Positions 1 through 9,383 of a DNA stretch of 64,000 nucleotides are shown one piece after another. Within the stretch, counting starts at the first letter, position 1; each line of letters begins with the position of its first letter. Position numbers and translations under genes: made by a program. This stretch comes from Acidobacteriota bacterium (GTDB taxonomy: Bacteria; Acidobacteriota; Thermoanaerobaculia; Thermoanaerobaculales; Thermoanaerobaculaceae): NCBI GenBank assembly GCA_016213675.1, contig JACQZW010000073.1, positions 44,298-108,297 of the forward strand, written 5' to 3'. The notes beneath the pieces were generated by a model. That model was not told where the DNA came from and did no database searches. It worked only from the letters and a program-made list of their open reading frames with translations.

Positions 1-1394
1 CATTCCTGGACGAGCTGATTCGCCTGCTCGACCCGGAGCGGAGACCGCTCGCAGTCCTGATCGCCTCCCGCCACCTGACTCTCGTCGAAGAGGGAGAGAG
101 CGCCAGCCCCGCCTTCGTGAGCGCCGAGCTGATCCTCGACGCGGTCGAGCTCATGCTCCTGCGCTGGCTCGAGGTACCCCCGTCCATCGAACGGGCCGTC
201 CGCCGCCTCGCCACGACCGAGGCGGGCGCCGAACCCGTGTTCACGCCAGAGCTGATTTCCCGGGCGAAGGCACTCGCCGGGCAGCTCGACCGGAGGGCCC
301 CGCCACCCCGCGTCCCTCGGCCCGAGCCTGTGCGGCGCGACGTGTCGTGGATCGAGGCCCCGTGGCGACAGGAGCTGGAGGAGTCGCTGGCGGAGAACCC
401 GATCCGTCTCCATCTCGTGAAAGTCCTCAGCGAAGCCGCCTCGTTCTGGCCTGACGAGCCCATCGCCGAGCGCTCGACGGTGCGCTTGGCCGACGAGTTC
501 CTGGCCTCGCTTGAGATCGGCGACCTCGAGACGGCGGCGCTCCTGGCGCCGCTGATGGCTTCCACGCGCAGCCCCGAGGCCCGGCGGATCGCCTACGAAG
601 GGGGCGCCGCCGCGGCCGCTGCGGCTCTCCGCAACTCGGATGCCGAACAGGAGGCGACGATCGTCGCGATCCTCACGACACTCGGCGCGCTGGCCTTGCC
701 GGCGCTCCTGGAGGCCGTGGCCGGCGAGGAGTCGGCGGACGTTCGGAGACGGCTCCTGGAGATCGTCCTCAGCCACGGTGAGCGCGCGATCCCCCTGGTG
801 CGACCGCTCCTCGACGACGCCCGCTGGTACGTGGTCCGCAACGCGGTCTTCCTCCTCCGCCGCCTGGACGACCGCGGCATCGCTCCGCTCCTGAAAACGC
901 GGCTCGCGACCGCCCGGCCCCAGGTTGTCGAGGAGATCCTCAAGGTCCTGGTCTCGCTGGAAGATCCCGAATGGCTTCCCCTGCTTCTCCGCGAGATCGA
1001 CGGGGACGACCCCGACCGGCAGACCGTGGCGCTCGACGTCGCCGCGCGCATCACGCACCCGGCAGTGGTCGACGGCCTGGTCGAACGCCTGCAGCAGCGC
1101 CTCGGCGTGCGCCTGCGGGAACCGACCACCACCGCGCTCATCCGCGCGCTCGGCCGGCTGGGGGATCCGGCAGCGCTGCCGGTCCTCCAGAAGATCCTCG
1201 ACGCAAAGCAGTGGAGAATCCCGTTCAACATCGACACCGTACGCGTCGAGGCGGCCAGGGCCGTGGCGCAGCTTCCGGGTGCCGACGCCGGCCGTCTCGC
1301 CGCCTCGCTTACCAAGGACCGCGATCCCAGGATCTCCGCGGTCGCCAAGCGGGCGCTGCGCGGGTCTCGGGCTGGTCAGAGGACCGAAGGTTGA
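1..1394 (+). CDS. HEAT-repeat protein, 5' end outside the window
   Basis: The reading frame is open from base 3 of the window, so the gene almost certainly begins upstream; the GTG at 117 is only an internal candidate. The visible 463 residues are mostly paired amphipathic helices rich in Leu, Ala, Arg and Glu. From about residue 170 of the visible part they follow a regular HEAT-like spacing, for example 'IPLVRPLLDDARWYVVRNAV' and 'ALGRLGDPAALPVLQKIL'. Such solenoids normally bind other proteins. No enzyme motif or signal peptide is seen. Its stop overlaps the TTG start of the next gene (TTGA at 1391-1394), so the two products are probably co-translated and may act together. The exact partner and function are unknown. 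Confidence 0.8.
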   Translation, partial: FLDELIRLLDPERRPLAVLIASRHLTLVEEGESASPAFVSAELILDAVELMLLRWLEVPPSIERAVRRLATTEAGAEPVFTPELISRAKALAGQLDRRAPPPRVPRPEPVRRDVSWIEAPWRQELEESLAENPIRLHLVKVLSEAASFWPDEPIAERSTVRLADEFLASLEIGDLETAALLAPLMASTRSPEARRIAYEGGAAAAAAALRNSDAEQEATIVAILTTLGALALPALLEAVAGEESADVRRRLLEIVLSHGERAIPLVRPLLDDARWYVVRNAVFLLRRLDDRGIAPLLKTRLATARPQVVEEILKVLVSLEDPEWLPLLLREIDGDDPDRQTVALDVAARITHPAVVDGLVERLQQRLGVRLREPTTTALIRALGRLGDPAALPVLQKILDAKQWRIPFNIDTVRVEAARAVAQLPGADAGRLAASLTKDRDPRISAVAKRALRGSRAGQRTEG

Positions 1395-2530
1395 GCCCGC
1401 GCCACGATTCCGAAGCGCTCGCCGCCGAGGTGGTCGGTGCGTTGGCCGGGGGCACCACCACGGTGGCGCTCTACGGGTCGGGCCATCCACGCGCGCAACG
1501 GGCCTTCGCCGGGCTGCACGCCCTGCTGGAGCGCCTGCTCGCCTCCCAGACCGAGCTGGCTCTCGTGCTGCTCGGAGAGGAGCTCTTCGTGCAGGGGCGA
1601 CCGCTCACCCGCACGTCGAGGCAGGCGCCCGCGCTCATCCGCCGCTTCCGCCGCCGCGGTCTCGAACACGTCACCTTCTATGCGGGCGTGGCGCCGGTTG
1701 AGCTCAAGGAGTTCCTCGTCGAGCTCGCCGCCTCAGACGACCTCCCGGTCAAGCCACGGCCGCACATCAAGATCGGCCGCGCCGAGCTCGACGAGCGCGA
1801 GCTCGGCGGGCCGGACACCCGCGAAGGCCGGCAGGGACGCCGCAAGGTCCCGACCGTGCGGGAACGCGTCGAGCTGATCTCGGAGGTCTTCGCCGCCTTC
1901 GCCTCGGGGCAGGTGCTCGCGGTGAGGGATCTCGAGGCCGTGATGCACTCACTTCTCGACGGTCTCGACAGCGATCCCGATCCGTTGGTCCATCTCGCGC
2001 CGTGGCAGGGCGAGGCCCGCTGGGCCGCCGTTCACGCCCACAACGTGGCAGCCGTGAGCGTCGGCATGGCGAGGCTCAGCCGGATCTCGCACTCGGCCTG
2101 CGTCGAGCTGGGCCTCGCCGCGCTCCTGCATGACGTCGCCAAGCTCTTCCTCCCAACCGAGATCACCGAGCGCGAGCTGGAGCTCTCGGGCAACGAGCTC
2201 GAGCTGCTCCTGGACCACCCCCGGGACGGACTGCTGGCGTTGTTGGCCACCGAGCAGCTCCCGCCCATCACGCTGATCGTCGCCTACGAGCACCATCTCA
2301 ACTTCAATGCCACCGGGTATCCCCGCCTGACCAGGCCGCGGCGCCCGCACCCGGCCAGCCGCCTGGTCAGCCTGGCCGACGCCTGGGACGTGCTCCACAC
2401 CGCCCGCGGCAGCCACGGCTTGGCCACCAGCGAAACGACCCTCGAGTGGCTGACCTCGCACGCCGGGACCACTCTCGACCCGGGGCCCACCCAGGCGCTC
2501 GTCGAGCTCCTGACGCCGCAGGGCGCCTGA
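1391..2530 (+). CDS. HD-GYP-like phosphodiesterase domain protein, degenerate signature
   Basis: A 379-residue protein starting at TTG, coupled to the HEAT-repeat gene by a 4-base overlap. The first ~130 residues form an alpha/beta domain ('GEELFVQGRPL', 'RRGLEHVTFYAGV') often seen in front of HD domains in Acidobacteria and Deltaproteobacteria. The C-terminal half is an HD-GYP-type domain: 'LLHDVAKLFLP' carries the HD pair, followed by 'EHHLNFNATGYP' and 'LADAWDVL'. The family motif HHExxDGxGYP is altered here: Glu is replaced by Leu and DG by NAT, although the His and Asp metal ligands appear kept. Cyclic-di-GMP hydrolysis is therefore possible but not assured. No membrane segment is present, so it should be cytosolic. 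Confidence 0.75.
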   Translation: MSPRHDSEALAAEVVGALAGGTTTVALYGSGHPRAQRAFAGLHALLERLLASQTELALVLLGEELFVQGRPLTRTSRQAPALIRRFRRRGLEHVTFYAGVAPVELKEFLVELAASDDLPVKPRPHIKIGRAELDERELGGPDTREGRQGRRKVPTVRERVELISEVFAAFASGQVLAVRDLEAVMHSLLDGLDSDPDPLVHLAPWQGEARWAAVHAHNVAAVSVGMARLSRISHSACVELGLAALLHDVAKLFLPTEITERELELSGNELELLLDHPRDGLLALLATEQLPPITLIVAYEHHLNFNATGYPRLTRPRRPHPASRLVSLADAWDVLHTARGSHGLATSETTLEWLTSHAGTTLDPGPTQALVELLTPQGA

Positions 2531-2531
2531 C

Positions 2532-3467
2532 GTGCCGACGCCGCGCTCTCGCAGTCTTGCCCCGTCGCTGGTCCTCCTGGCAACGATCCTGTCGAGCGCG
2601 GCGGAGGCACGCCACGGAACCCAGTTCATCGGCTCGATGGAGTTCGGCGGGCAGGAGCGCCACTGGCTGGTCAACGTGCCCGCAAGCTACGACGGCAGCC
2701 GGGCCATCCCGCTCGTCGTCCGCCTGCACGCCGCCGGCGGCCACTTCAACAGCACCGAGGAGCACGGCTGGTTCCCGCTTTCCGACCAGGCCGGCTTCAT
2801 CCTCGTCCTGCCCAACGGCTCGCTGCCGTCCGGCACCGACGGCGGGCTGAAGTGGAACGTCTACTCGTGGGACGAGGGCCCCGACGACGTCGGATTCCTC
2901 GCCGCGGTCATCGAGCGGCTGCGGCAGCAGTTCCGCGTCGACGCCCGGCGCATCTTCATGACCGGCCACTCCAACGGGGCGTCGATGACCAACACCTTCG
3001 CCTTCGCCCACGCCGAGATGCTCGCGGCCATCGCGCCGGCCCAGGGCGCCTGGGTCACCGCCCTCGGCCTCGACCCCCTCGCGATCTCGCCGCAGCCTGG
3101 CGTGCCGCTGCCGGTGTGGATCTGGCGCGGCGAGACCGAGAACGACCTCGTCGGCGTCCTGCCCAGGAACCTCCAGGACCGCCAGCAGCAGCAGTTCTGG
3201 AGCGGTCACGACGGCTGCCCCGCCATGCCGGAGGTCCGCGCCGAGACCGACGGACGGTTCGAGTACGCGACCGAGGTGCACCACGGCTGCCGCGCCGAGG
3301 TGCGCTTCACCGAGGTCCGCGGCAAGGGGCACGAGTACGAGCCGGAGTACAGCGTCAAGATCTGGAACGAGTTCTTCGTCCGCCAGGTCCGGGCGCCGAC
3401 CGGCCGCTCGCCCCGCCCCCGCCTCGAACGCGCCCCGCCTGCCGCACCCGCCCCGATCACGCGCTGA
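2532..3467 (+). CDS. Secreted alpha/beta-hydrolase, LpqC/PHB-depolymerase-like esterase
   Basis: 311 residues from a GTG one base after the previous stop. Residues 1-26 are a Sec signal peptide ending 'SAAEA', so the enzyme is exported. The nucleophile elbow 'GHSNGAS' lies at about 145-151 (Ser147). It follows the oxyanion-type 'RLHAAGG' near 64-70 and 'DDVGFLAAVI', the layout of polyhydroxybutyrate depolymerase and feruloyl-esterase-like proteins of the LpqC group. A C-terminal His in 'GKGHEYEPEY' could complete the triad. The last 25 residues are Arg/Pro/Ala rich and probably disordered. The natural ester substrate cannot be told from sequence. Confidence 0.8.
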   Translation: MPTPRSRSLAPSLVLLATILSSAAEARHGTQFIGSMEFGGQERHWLVNVPASYDGSRAIPLVVRLHAAGGHFNSTEEHGWFPLSDQAGFILVLPNGSLPSGTDGGLKWNVYSWDEGPDDVGFLAAVIERLRQQFRVDARRIFMTGHSNGASMTNTFAFAHAEMLAAIAPAQGAWVTALGLDPLAISPQPGVPLPVWIWRGETENDLVGVLPRNLQDRQQQQFWSGHDGCPAMPEVRAETDGRFEYATEVHHGCRAEVRFTEVRGKGHEYEPEYSVKIWNEFFVRQVRAPTGRSPRPRLERAPPAAPAPITR

Positions 3468-3558
3468 CGCGACTTCCGCGCGGTCCTTGCCTCACGGTTC
3501 CCGGTCGACCGCGTGCGAAACGGTGGCCCGGGAGCGTTGTACAACATGGAGGTAGGCC

Positions 3559-4437
3559 ATGCACGTACGAGCCCTGCCGTTCGCCGCCGCAGCCGCGTTC
3601 CTCGTCGCGCTGCCGGTACTCGCCCAGACCGGTCAGATGTCGCCCCGGAACGTCCCGAAGCCGGGCCAGCCCCAACCCGGTCCGTTCCGGCCGCTACCCG
3701 ACGTCGAAGTGACCGCTGCCCACTTCGCACTCGTCAGTACGCAACTAGGGAAGCCCGGCGTCGAGTTTCCAAACGACACCGTGCGCTTCACGGCACAGCT
3801 CAAGAACGTGGGTCTGGCGCCCTGCCCGGCGGGCGGTTCGTACCACATCGTGGTGACGCGGAACGGGGTCGGCATCGCCAACTCCACGGCGACGGACCTA
3901 CTGAGCGCCCGAGGCTCGAGCTTCACCTACTCCTTCATCGACACGATCGTGCACGGAGCGGCGAAGGAGCTCACCTACAGGATCACGGTGACGCCTGGCT
4001 TCGTGCAGGCGAGCACCGCGAACAACTCGGCCTCCTGCAAGGGGTACGAGGGCATGCTCCACGGGTTCGGTGGCGCCGACTTCGCGATCACCGAGTTCAC
4101 GTCGAGCTTCGTCGACGGTCCCGCCGGTCGGACGTTCTACTTCGTCGTTAAGGTGCGGAACAACAGCTTGACCTATCAGACGATCGGCACCACCGCCAAC
4201 ATCTACATCGACCGGGCCGAGCACACCCACGTCGCGACGTTCCGTACCGACCAGGGTGGGCAGCGCCTGCCCGACCCCTTGCGCACGACGACCTTCACCT
4301 TCAGCAGCAAGTCATCCGAGCTGCCGCCCGGGAGCTACGCGGTCAGGGCGGTCCTGGACATGGACCCTCGCGAACACGATCCCGTCCCGAGCAACAACAC
4401 GTCGTCGCAGAGCGTCGTCATCCGCAACGCCCGCTGA
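3559..4437 (+). CDS. Secreted CARDB-like adhesion-domain protein
   Basis: 292 residues with a clear signal peptide (1-22, 'VALPVLAQ'). ATG 3559 is preceded by a good ribosome site (GGAGGT, 3550-3555). After a Pro-rich linker there are two beta-sandwich modules of CARDB type. Each contains a pattern such as 'FTAQLKNVG' or 'FVVKVRNNS' and ends near an Asn-rich strand ('STANNSASC', 'VPSNNTSSQS'). CARDB domains occur in surface and secreted proteins as spacers or adhesion modules. Two Cys (in 'GLAPCPAG' and 'NNSASCKG') could form a disulphide. No catalytic motif is present. It is convergent with the isocitrate lyase gene, 24 bases away. Confidence 0.7.
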   Translation: MHVRALPFAAAAAFLVALPVLAQTGQMSPRNVPKPGQPQPGPFRPLPDVEVTAAHFALVSTQLGKPGVEFPNDTVRFTAQLKNVGLAPCPAGGSYHIVVTRNGVGIANSTATDLLSARGSSFTYSFIDTIVHGAAKELTYRITVTPGFVQASTANNSASCKGYEGMLHGFGGADFAITEFTSSFVDGPAGRTFYFVVKVRNNSLTYQTIGTTANIYIDRAEHTHVATFRTDQGGQRLPDPLRTTTFTFSSKSSELPPGSYAVRAVLDMDPREHDPVPSNNTSSQSVVIRNAR

Positions 4438-4461
4438 CCACCGCCGGAGCGCGCCCTCTCG

Positions 4462-6720
4462 CTACGCGTCCTTACGGATCAGCTTGCCCAGCGCGATCCG
4501 GTCGGCGGCCAGGAGCTCCGCCACCCGCAGCGGGTTGACGTCGGCGACGATGATCTGGCCGACCTCGGTGGTGACCTCGCTGTAGAGGCCCTGCGCCTTC
4601 ATCCGCGCCGCCTGGTGCTGGTTGTCGTCGGTCGGGCTGACGTAGTGCACCGAGTCGACCCTGTAGCGGTGCACGAGGTAGAGGTGGATCAGCGTCATCA
4701 GCCGCTTCTGGCGCAGCTCCCCGGCGAAGGTGTTCTGGTCGCGGACCGATAGGATGCTGCGGCCGCGCCGGTCGTGGATGGCGGCGAAGATCACGTTGGC
4801 GACCTTGGCTCCACCCCCGCCGAGCACGGCGAGCTCGAGCAGCTCGGAGCCGGCGCGGTGCGGCAGCAGCGTCACGCGCAGCGAGCCGTCGAGCCGGTAG
4901 TGCCCGCTCCAGGTCGCCAGCCACTCCTCGAGCAGCTTCTTCGGCACCTCGGTCTGGATCAGGTGCTGGTGCTGCGTGGAGCCCTTGCCCATCGCCTTGG
5001 TCGTCGCCGTGCGCCCCGAGGAGGCGAGCAGCGCCGCGTCGAGTCGCGGGCCGCCGACCAGGGTCTGCGGCGTCTTGTAGGGCGACTCGAGCAGGCGGAT
5101 CTTGCGCTGCAGCCGGGCCAGGGCGAGCATGCCGTCCTGCCTGAGGGCGGTGGCGAACTCCTCGGCGGCGACGCCGTCGACCTGGTGGCCGCCGTAGGTG
5201 ATGAAGTTGAACACGAAGCCCATCCTGCCGAGCTCCTCGGGGAAGCGCCGCATGTCGTCGTCGCTCATCCCGGTCGAGTCCCAGTTGAACGACGGCGACA
5301 GGTTGTAAGCGAGCATCTTGTCCGGGTGGGCGGCGTGGATCGCGTCGGCGAACTGCTTGGCGTCGGCGAGGTCGGCGGACTTGGTCTCCATCCACAGGAT
5401 GTCGGCGAACGGCGCGGCGGCGAGACTCTTGGCGATCGCGTACGGGATGCCGCCGCGGACCTGGTAGTAGCCCTCGGGCGTCTTGGCGAGCTCGGGGTCC
5501 CAGATGATGTGGACGCCGAGCGACTTTGCCTTCTCCCTGGCCGCCGCCAGCGAGGCCCGCGAGGCGAACTGCAGCCAGTCGGCAACGGTCGTCTCGAGCT
5601 GCTCCCCCTCGCTCTCGCGGAACTCGAGCACCTCGTGGACCGCCTCGCCGTAGGTCTCGAGGCCGGCCTCCCGCTCCCACAGCTCGACGAAGCGCGACTC
5701 GACGACGTCGAACACGGTCTCGACGCTGGGCTCCCGGCCGGACCGCAGCGCCTCGGCCCCGTTCGCGATCATCGTCGCCAGGCCGGTGCGCTCGAGCCAG
5801 GCGTCGGCGGCGCCGTACTCGCCGTCCGAGATGGCGTACAGGAGGTGCCCGTTGAGCTCGCGGATGCCGAGGGAGAAGAAGCGGCGCATCAACGACAGGT
5901 AGCAGAGCTTGTAGGATGGCAGGTTGACGTTGGTCGCGCCGAGGATGAACGGCTGGTCGCGCTCGTCGCCCCGGCCGTCGATCAAGTTCGCCGCCTCGGC
6001 GTCGGTGCGGGCAACGACGATCCCCGGGACCTTCATGACGTCGAGCTGGAAGCGCGCCGCGTTGAGGCGCTTGATCTGCTCGTCGGAGGCGACCAGGACC
6101 TTCCCGCCCTGATGGCCGCACTTCTTGGTCCCCGGCCGCTGATCCTCGATGTGGTATCCGGCCACGCCGACCTCGACGAACCGGCGGATCAGGTTGCGGA
6201 CGTGCGCCTCGCCGCCGTGGCCGGTGTCGGCGTCGGCGATGACGAACGGCCGGTAGTCCACCGCCTCCGTCGCGGCCCGCTGGGCGTCGGTCATCCGCGC
6301 TCGCAGGAACTGCTGGTTGCGGTCCGCGGTCAGGAGGGCGCGGACCAGCCCGGCGGCCTCGTCGGGCACCTGCGAGAGCGGGTAGCTCGCCAGGTCCGGG
6401 CCCGGGTCCTCGGTCACCGAACCCTTCGCCGAAGTCGCCCAGCCGCCGAGGTAGATCCCCTCGATCCCCATCCGCTTCATCGCCACGGCCTGGCCGGGGG
6501 AGTACGGCCCGAAGGTCGTGATGCTCCTGCCTTCGGCGAAGAGCTGCCGCAGGCGCTCGTGGAAGGCGGCTGACGCCTCGCGGGCGACCGTGTGGTCGTG
6601 GGCGATCGTGCCCCGCTGCTCGACGACCTGGCGCGCCGAGTACAACCGCGTGATGCCGGCGAACCGCGGGCTGTCGAACCACTCCTGGGTGGCGGCGACT
6701 TCATCGTCGAAGGTCGTCAT
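4462..6720 (-). CDS. aceA: Isocitrate lyase, long (ICL2-like) form
   Basis: 752 residues. ATG 6720 is chosen over an upstream in-frame codon at 6747 because GAGAGGG lies just before it. The enzyme splits isocitrate to glyoxylate and succinate. The catalytic loop 'KKCGH' is at 199-203 (Cys201), with the Mg-binding region 'DADTGHGG' near 163-170. The length is far above the ~430 residues of ordinary isocitrate lyase and matches the long form known from mycobacteria (ICL2). The extra C-terminal ~170 residues resemble the regulatory domain that binds acetyl-CoA in Mycobacterium tuberculosis ICL2; the ligand is inferred here. No malate synthase gene is nearby. It is transcribed alone, after a 159-base gap. 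Confidence 0.93.
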   Translation of the reverse strand: MTTFDDEVAATQEWFDSPRFAGITRLYSARQVVEQRGTIAHDHTVAREASAAFHERLRQLFAEGRSITTFGPYSPGQAVAMKRMGIEGIYLGGWATSAKGSVTEDPGPDLASYPLSQVPDEAAGLVRALLTADRNQQFLRARMTDAQRAATEAVDYRPFVIADADTGHGGEAHVRNLIRRFVEVGVAGYHIEDQRPGTKKCGHQGGKVLVASDEQIKRLNAARFQLDVMKVPGIVVARTDAEAANLIDGRGDERDQPFILGATNVNLPSYKLCYLSLMRRFFSLGIRELNGHLLYAISDGEYGAADAWLERTGLATMIANGAEALRSGREPSVETVFDVVESRFVELWEREAGLETYGEAVHEVLEFRESEGEQLETTVADWLQFASRASLAAAREKAKSLGVHIIWDPELAKTPEGYYQVRGGIPYAIAKSLAAAPFADILWMETKSADLADAKQFADAIHAAHPDKMLAYNLSPSFNWDSTGMSDDDMRRFPEELGRMGFVFNFITYGGHQVDGVAAEEFATALRQDGMLALARLQRKIRLLESPYKTPQTLVGGPRLDAALLASSGRTATTKAMGKGSTQHQHLIQTEVPKKLLEEWLATWSGHYRLDGSLRVTLLPHRAGSELLELAVLGGGGAKVANVIFAAIHDRRGRSILSVRDQNTFAGELRQKRLMTLIHLYLVHRYRVDSVHYVSPTDDNQHQAARMKAQGLYSEVTTEVGQIIVADVNPLRVAELLAADRIALGKLIRKDA

Positions 6721-6879
6721 CTGGCTGTTCCCTCTCACGGTCGGCACCGACGCGGACTCGAAGGATCCCGGTTGTCCGATTATTCCGCAGTCGGACGGGC
6801 GACGCCATCGGCGGTCGGCCCCCGCCCGCCGGAGATCCGGCAGACGGTGGCGTGGCGGGCGCCCCGAGGGGCGGCGGGC

Positions 6880-9375
6880 TCAGCCTCCCGGGTAGTAGCC
6901 GGCGATGGTCCGGACGTCGAGCTCGGGCTTCTTGAGCTTGACCGTGATCTTGCGGAACTGCTCGGCGTCGGTCTCGGCCGTCGAGGTGAACGCGATCAGG
7001 TACTGGCTGCGTAGCTCGCGGTTGATCTGCTCGTAGACCGGCGCCAGCGCCGACTCGCGGGCCAAGAAGAACGCTTCCCCGCCCGTCATCCGGGCCAGCC
7101 GCGAGAGCTGTGAGCGCGCCTTCACCTTGGTGATCGGCAGGTCGATGCCGATCGCGTAGATCGTCACCCCGCTGCGCTGGGCGTAGTCGAGTGCCTTGTC
7201 GAAGGTCATCTTCGACGCGTTGTCCTCGCCGTCGGTGAGCACGATCATCGCCTTGCGTCCGCGCACGCCGGAGAACTGGAACAGGCCGTGCACGATCGCG
7301 TCGTAGAACGCGGTCTCGCGCTCCGGGCGCAGCGCGATGAGTGCGCGCTCGAGGGCGCCGAAGTCCGCGGTGAACCCCTCGATGAGGGCCGGACGCTCCG
7401 AGAAAGCAAGGATCGAGGCCCGGTCGCGGGGCCTGAGGAGGTTCTTCAGGAAGCCCAGGACGACCCGCTGCACCTCCGGGAGCGTCTTCTCCATCGAGCC
7501 CGAGGTGTCGATGACGAGGCCGACGCGGATCGGCAGCTCGCGCTGCATCGAGAAGTGCGACACGGCCTGGGCGACGCCGTCCTCGAAGACCTCGAAATCG
7601 CCCTGCACGAGACCTTCGACGGGCTTGCCCTCCTTGTCGAGCACGGTGATCGGCAGCTCGACGGCTTCGACCTTGACGCCGGCCAGGAACTGCGGGGCGT
7701 TGACGAACTGCACGTCCTCGGCCTGGGCACCGTCGTCGAGCACGGCGAGCGCCCGCAGGTAGCCGATCTCTCCGCTGTCCTGGACCGGAAGCCAGGCCTC
7801 GAACGGGGCGGCGTACACCGTAGCGGTCAGCAGCTCGTTCCAGTAGAGCTCCAGCTTCTCGAGCTTGCGGTCGGGCGGGACGTTGACGGTGGCGACAGTG
7901 TGGACCTTGTCGCCGGAGCGGTCCGCCGCCGAGACCGGCTGCAGGCGGACCAGGACCCGCTCCCGCCCGACGTTGAGCGAGAACTGCTTGCGGTCGAGCT
8001 CGGCGGCCGCCGAGTCCAACGCCACGGCGGTGACCGTGGCGAGGCGCGGGACCGGCCCGATGTCGAGCTCGACCTCGAACGGCGGCCGGTTCTTCGCCAG
8101 GATGAGCTTGCCGTCGAGGTAGAACTCGACCTTCGCCACGTTCGTGCCGACCATCGCGGTGAACCGCTGAATCCCCGAGATCCCCTCGCCCTCCGGCCCC
8201 TGCAGCGCCAGCACGGCCAACGCGGCCGACGCCGCCTTCTCGAGCTCCGCGTCGGCCGCGGCATCGGCCGCGAGCTCCTTGTCGATGTCCGGCACCTCGA
8301 CGGAGAAATCGATCTCCCGCACGGCGGCCTTGCTCGAGTTGTCGTCCTCCACCTTGAGCCTGAGCTTGTACCGACCGGGACGAAGCTCCCTTTCGAACAC
8401 GATCGGCAGCTCCGTGGACTCCGCAGGGAAGGTGTAGGAGTAGCGGAAGCGGTCCACCATGCTCCCCTCGCGGGAAACCTCCCCGGCCACGTCGAGTTGG
8501 ACGACGTCCGTGTCGCCCACCTTGGCGGTGCCGAGGCCGGTCCTCGGCACGGCGGCGCTGAACGCCATGCGGACCCGGCTGCCGTGGCGTCGGCCCGAGG
8601 TCGCCGTGACCGCGAAGTCGAGGGCGGTCGCGCCCTTGGGGAGGATGGTGGAGAACTCGAGGAAGCGCGCGCTGGCCGACTCCGAGCCCTTCGAGGGGTC
8701 GTCAGGCCAGTGGCTCAGCCGAGCGCGCAGCGTGATGTCCTTCATCCAGTACTCGGCCGCAGCCAGGAGCCGGAGGATCTCGTCGGCGTCGCCGCACTTC
8801 CACTCGGGGCGGTCGCCCCGCGTCATGCCGGGCCGCTGGAGCGCCATCTGGCCGCCCGTGTTGTACAGGACCATCCTGGTCTCGAACGGGTCCCACATCT
8901 TGTGACGGCCCATCCCCCACGGCTGGTAGAACAGGACCACGACGTTCTGGCCGATGCCCTCGATGCGGGCGTAGATCCAGAACTCCAGGTTGTTGAACAC
9001 CTGGTCGCAGTCGATCGCCTTCCGCCCGTCCGGCTGGCCGTGGAGGAGCAGGACCCGCGCGCGGTCCTCCGTGGTGTTCTTGAAGTCGTTCCGAGCCTCC
9101 TGGAGTCGCTCGTCGTAGGTGCGGCGGAAGAAGGTGCCGAGCCCGGACTGCCCCTGCCAGATGACCCAGAGCCGTTCGGCGAACTCGGTCCGCTGCTCGT
9201 CCGTCTCGAGCTCGAGGAAGGCCTTGCGCTGTTCGGACGTGATCAGCGGGTAGACCTCTTCCTCGATCCAGATCCGCCACTTGTCCGGCAACTGCGAGAC
9301 CTTGAGCGGCGCGGCGACTGCCGGCAGGGCAACCAGCATCAGGGCGGCAACGACGAGTTTGAGCGAGCGTCTCAT
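6880..9375 (-). CDS. Secreted GWxTD-type / VWFA-related domain protein
   Basis: 831 residues starting at ATG 9375 behind AGAAGG, with a signal peptide (1-22, 'LVALPAVAAP'). The N-terminal part ('EERLWVIWQGQSG', 'FFRRTYDERLQEA', 'RARVLLLHGQPD') fits the GWxTD-linked domain of Acidobacteria and relatives. Ig-like segments follow. The C-terminal ~270 residues are an acidobacterial VWFA-related domain with an intact MIDAS motif ('VIDTSGSM', 'LTDGEDNAS'). Such proteins are exported and bind metal and protein ligands; no enzymatic activity is known. The gene starts 8 bases after the MidA-like gene and is the last of the long minus-strand chain. Its job in the envelope is unknown. Confidence 0.85.
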   Translation of the reverse strand: MRRSLKLVVAALMLVALPAVAAPLKVSQLPDKWRIWIEEEVYPLITSEQRKAFLELETDEQRTEFAERLWVIWQGQSGLGTFFRRTYDERLQEARNDFKNTTEDRARVLLLHGQPDGRKAIDCDQVFNNLEFWIYARIEGIGQNVVVLFYQPWGMGRHKMWDPFETRMVLYNTGGQMALQRPGMTRGDRPEWKCGDADEILRLLAAAEYWMKDITLRARLSHWPDDPSKGSESASARFLEFSTILPKGATALDFAVTATSGRRHGSRVRMAFSAAVPRTGLGTAKVGDTDVVQLDVAGEVSREGSMVDRFRYSYTFPAESTELPIVFERELRPGRYKLRLKVEDDNSSKAAVREIDFSVEVPDIDKELAADAAADAELEKAASAALAVLALQGPEGEGISGIQRFTAMVGTNVAKVEFYLDGKLILAKNRPPFEVELDIGPVPRLATVTAVALDSAAAELDRKQFSLNVGRERVLVRLQPVSAADRSGDKVHTVATVNVPPDRKLEKLELYWNELLTATVYAAPFEAWLPVQDSGEIGYLRALAVLDDGAQAEDVQFVNAPQFLAGVKVEAVELPITVLDKEGKPVEGLVQGDFEVFEDGVAQAVSHFSMQRELPIRVGLVIDTSGSMEKTLPEVQRVVLGFLKNLLRPRDRASILAFSERPALIEGFTADFGALERALIALRPERETAFYDAIVHGLFQFSGVRGRKAMIVLTDGEDNASKMTFDKALDYAQRSGVTIYAIGIDLPITKVKARSQLSRLARMTGGEAFFLARESALAPVYEQINRELRSQYLIAFTSTAETDAEQFRKITVKLKKPELDVRTIAGYYPGG

Positions 9376-9383
9376 GGCACCTT

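Noticed and set aside
6840..6876. GC-rich inverted repeat after the GWxTD/VWFA gene
   Set aside because: Loop is too short and no T tract follows on the minus strand, so it is not a convincing terminator.
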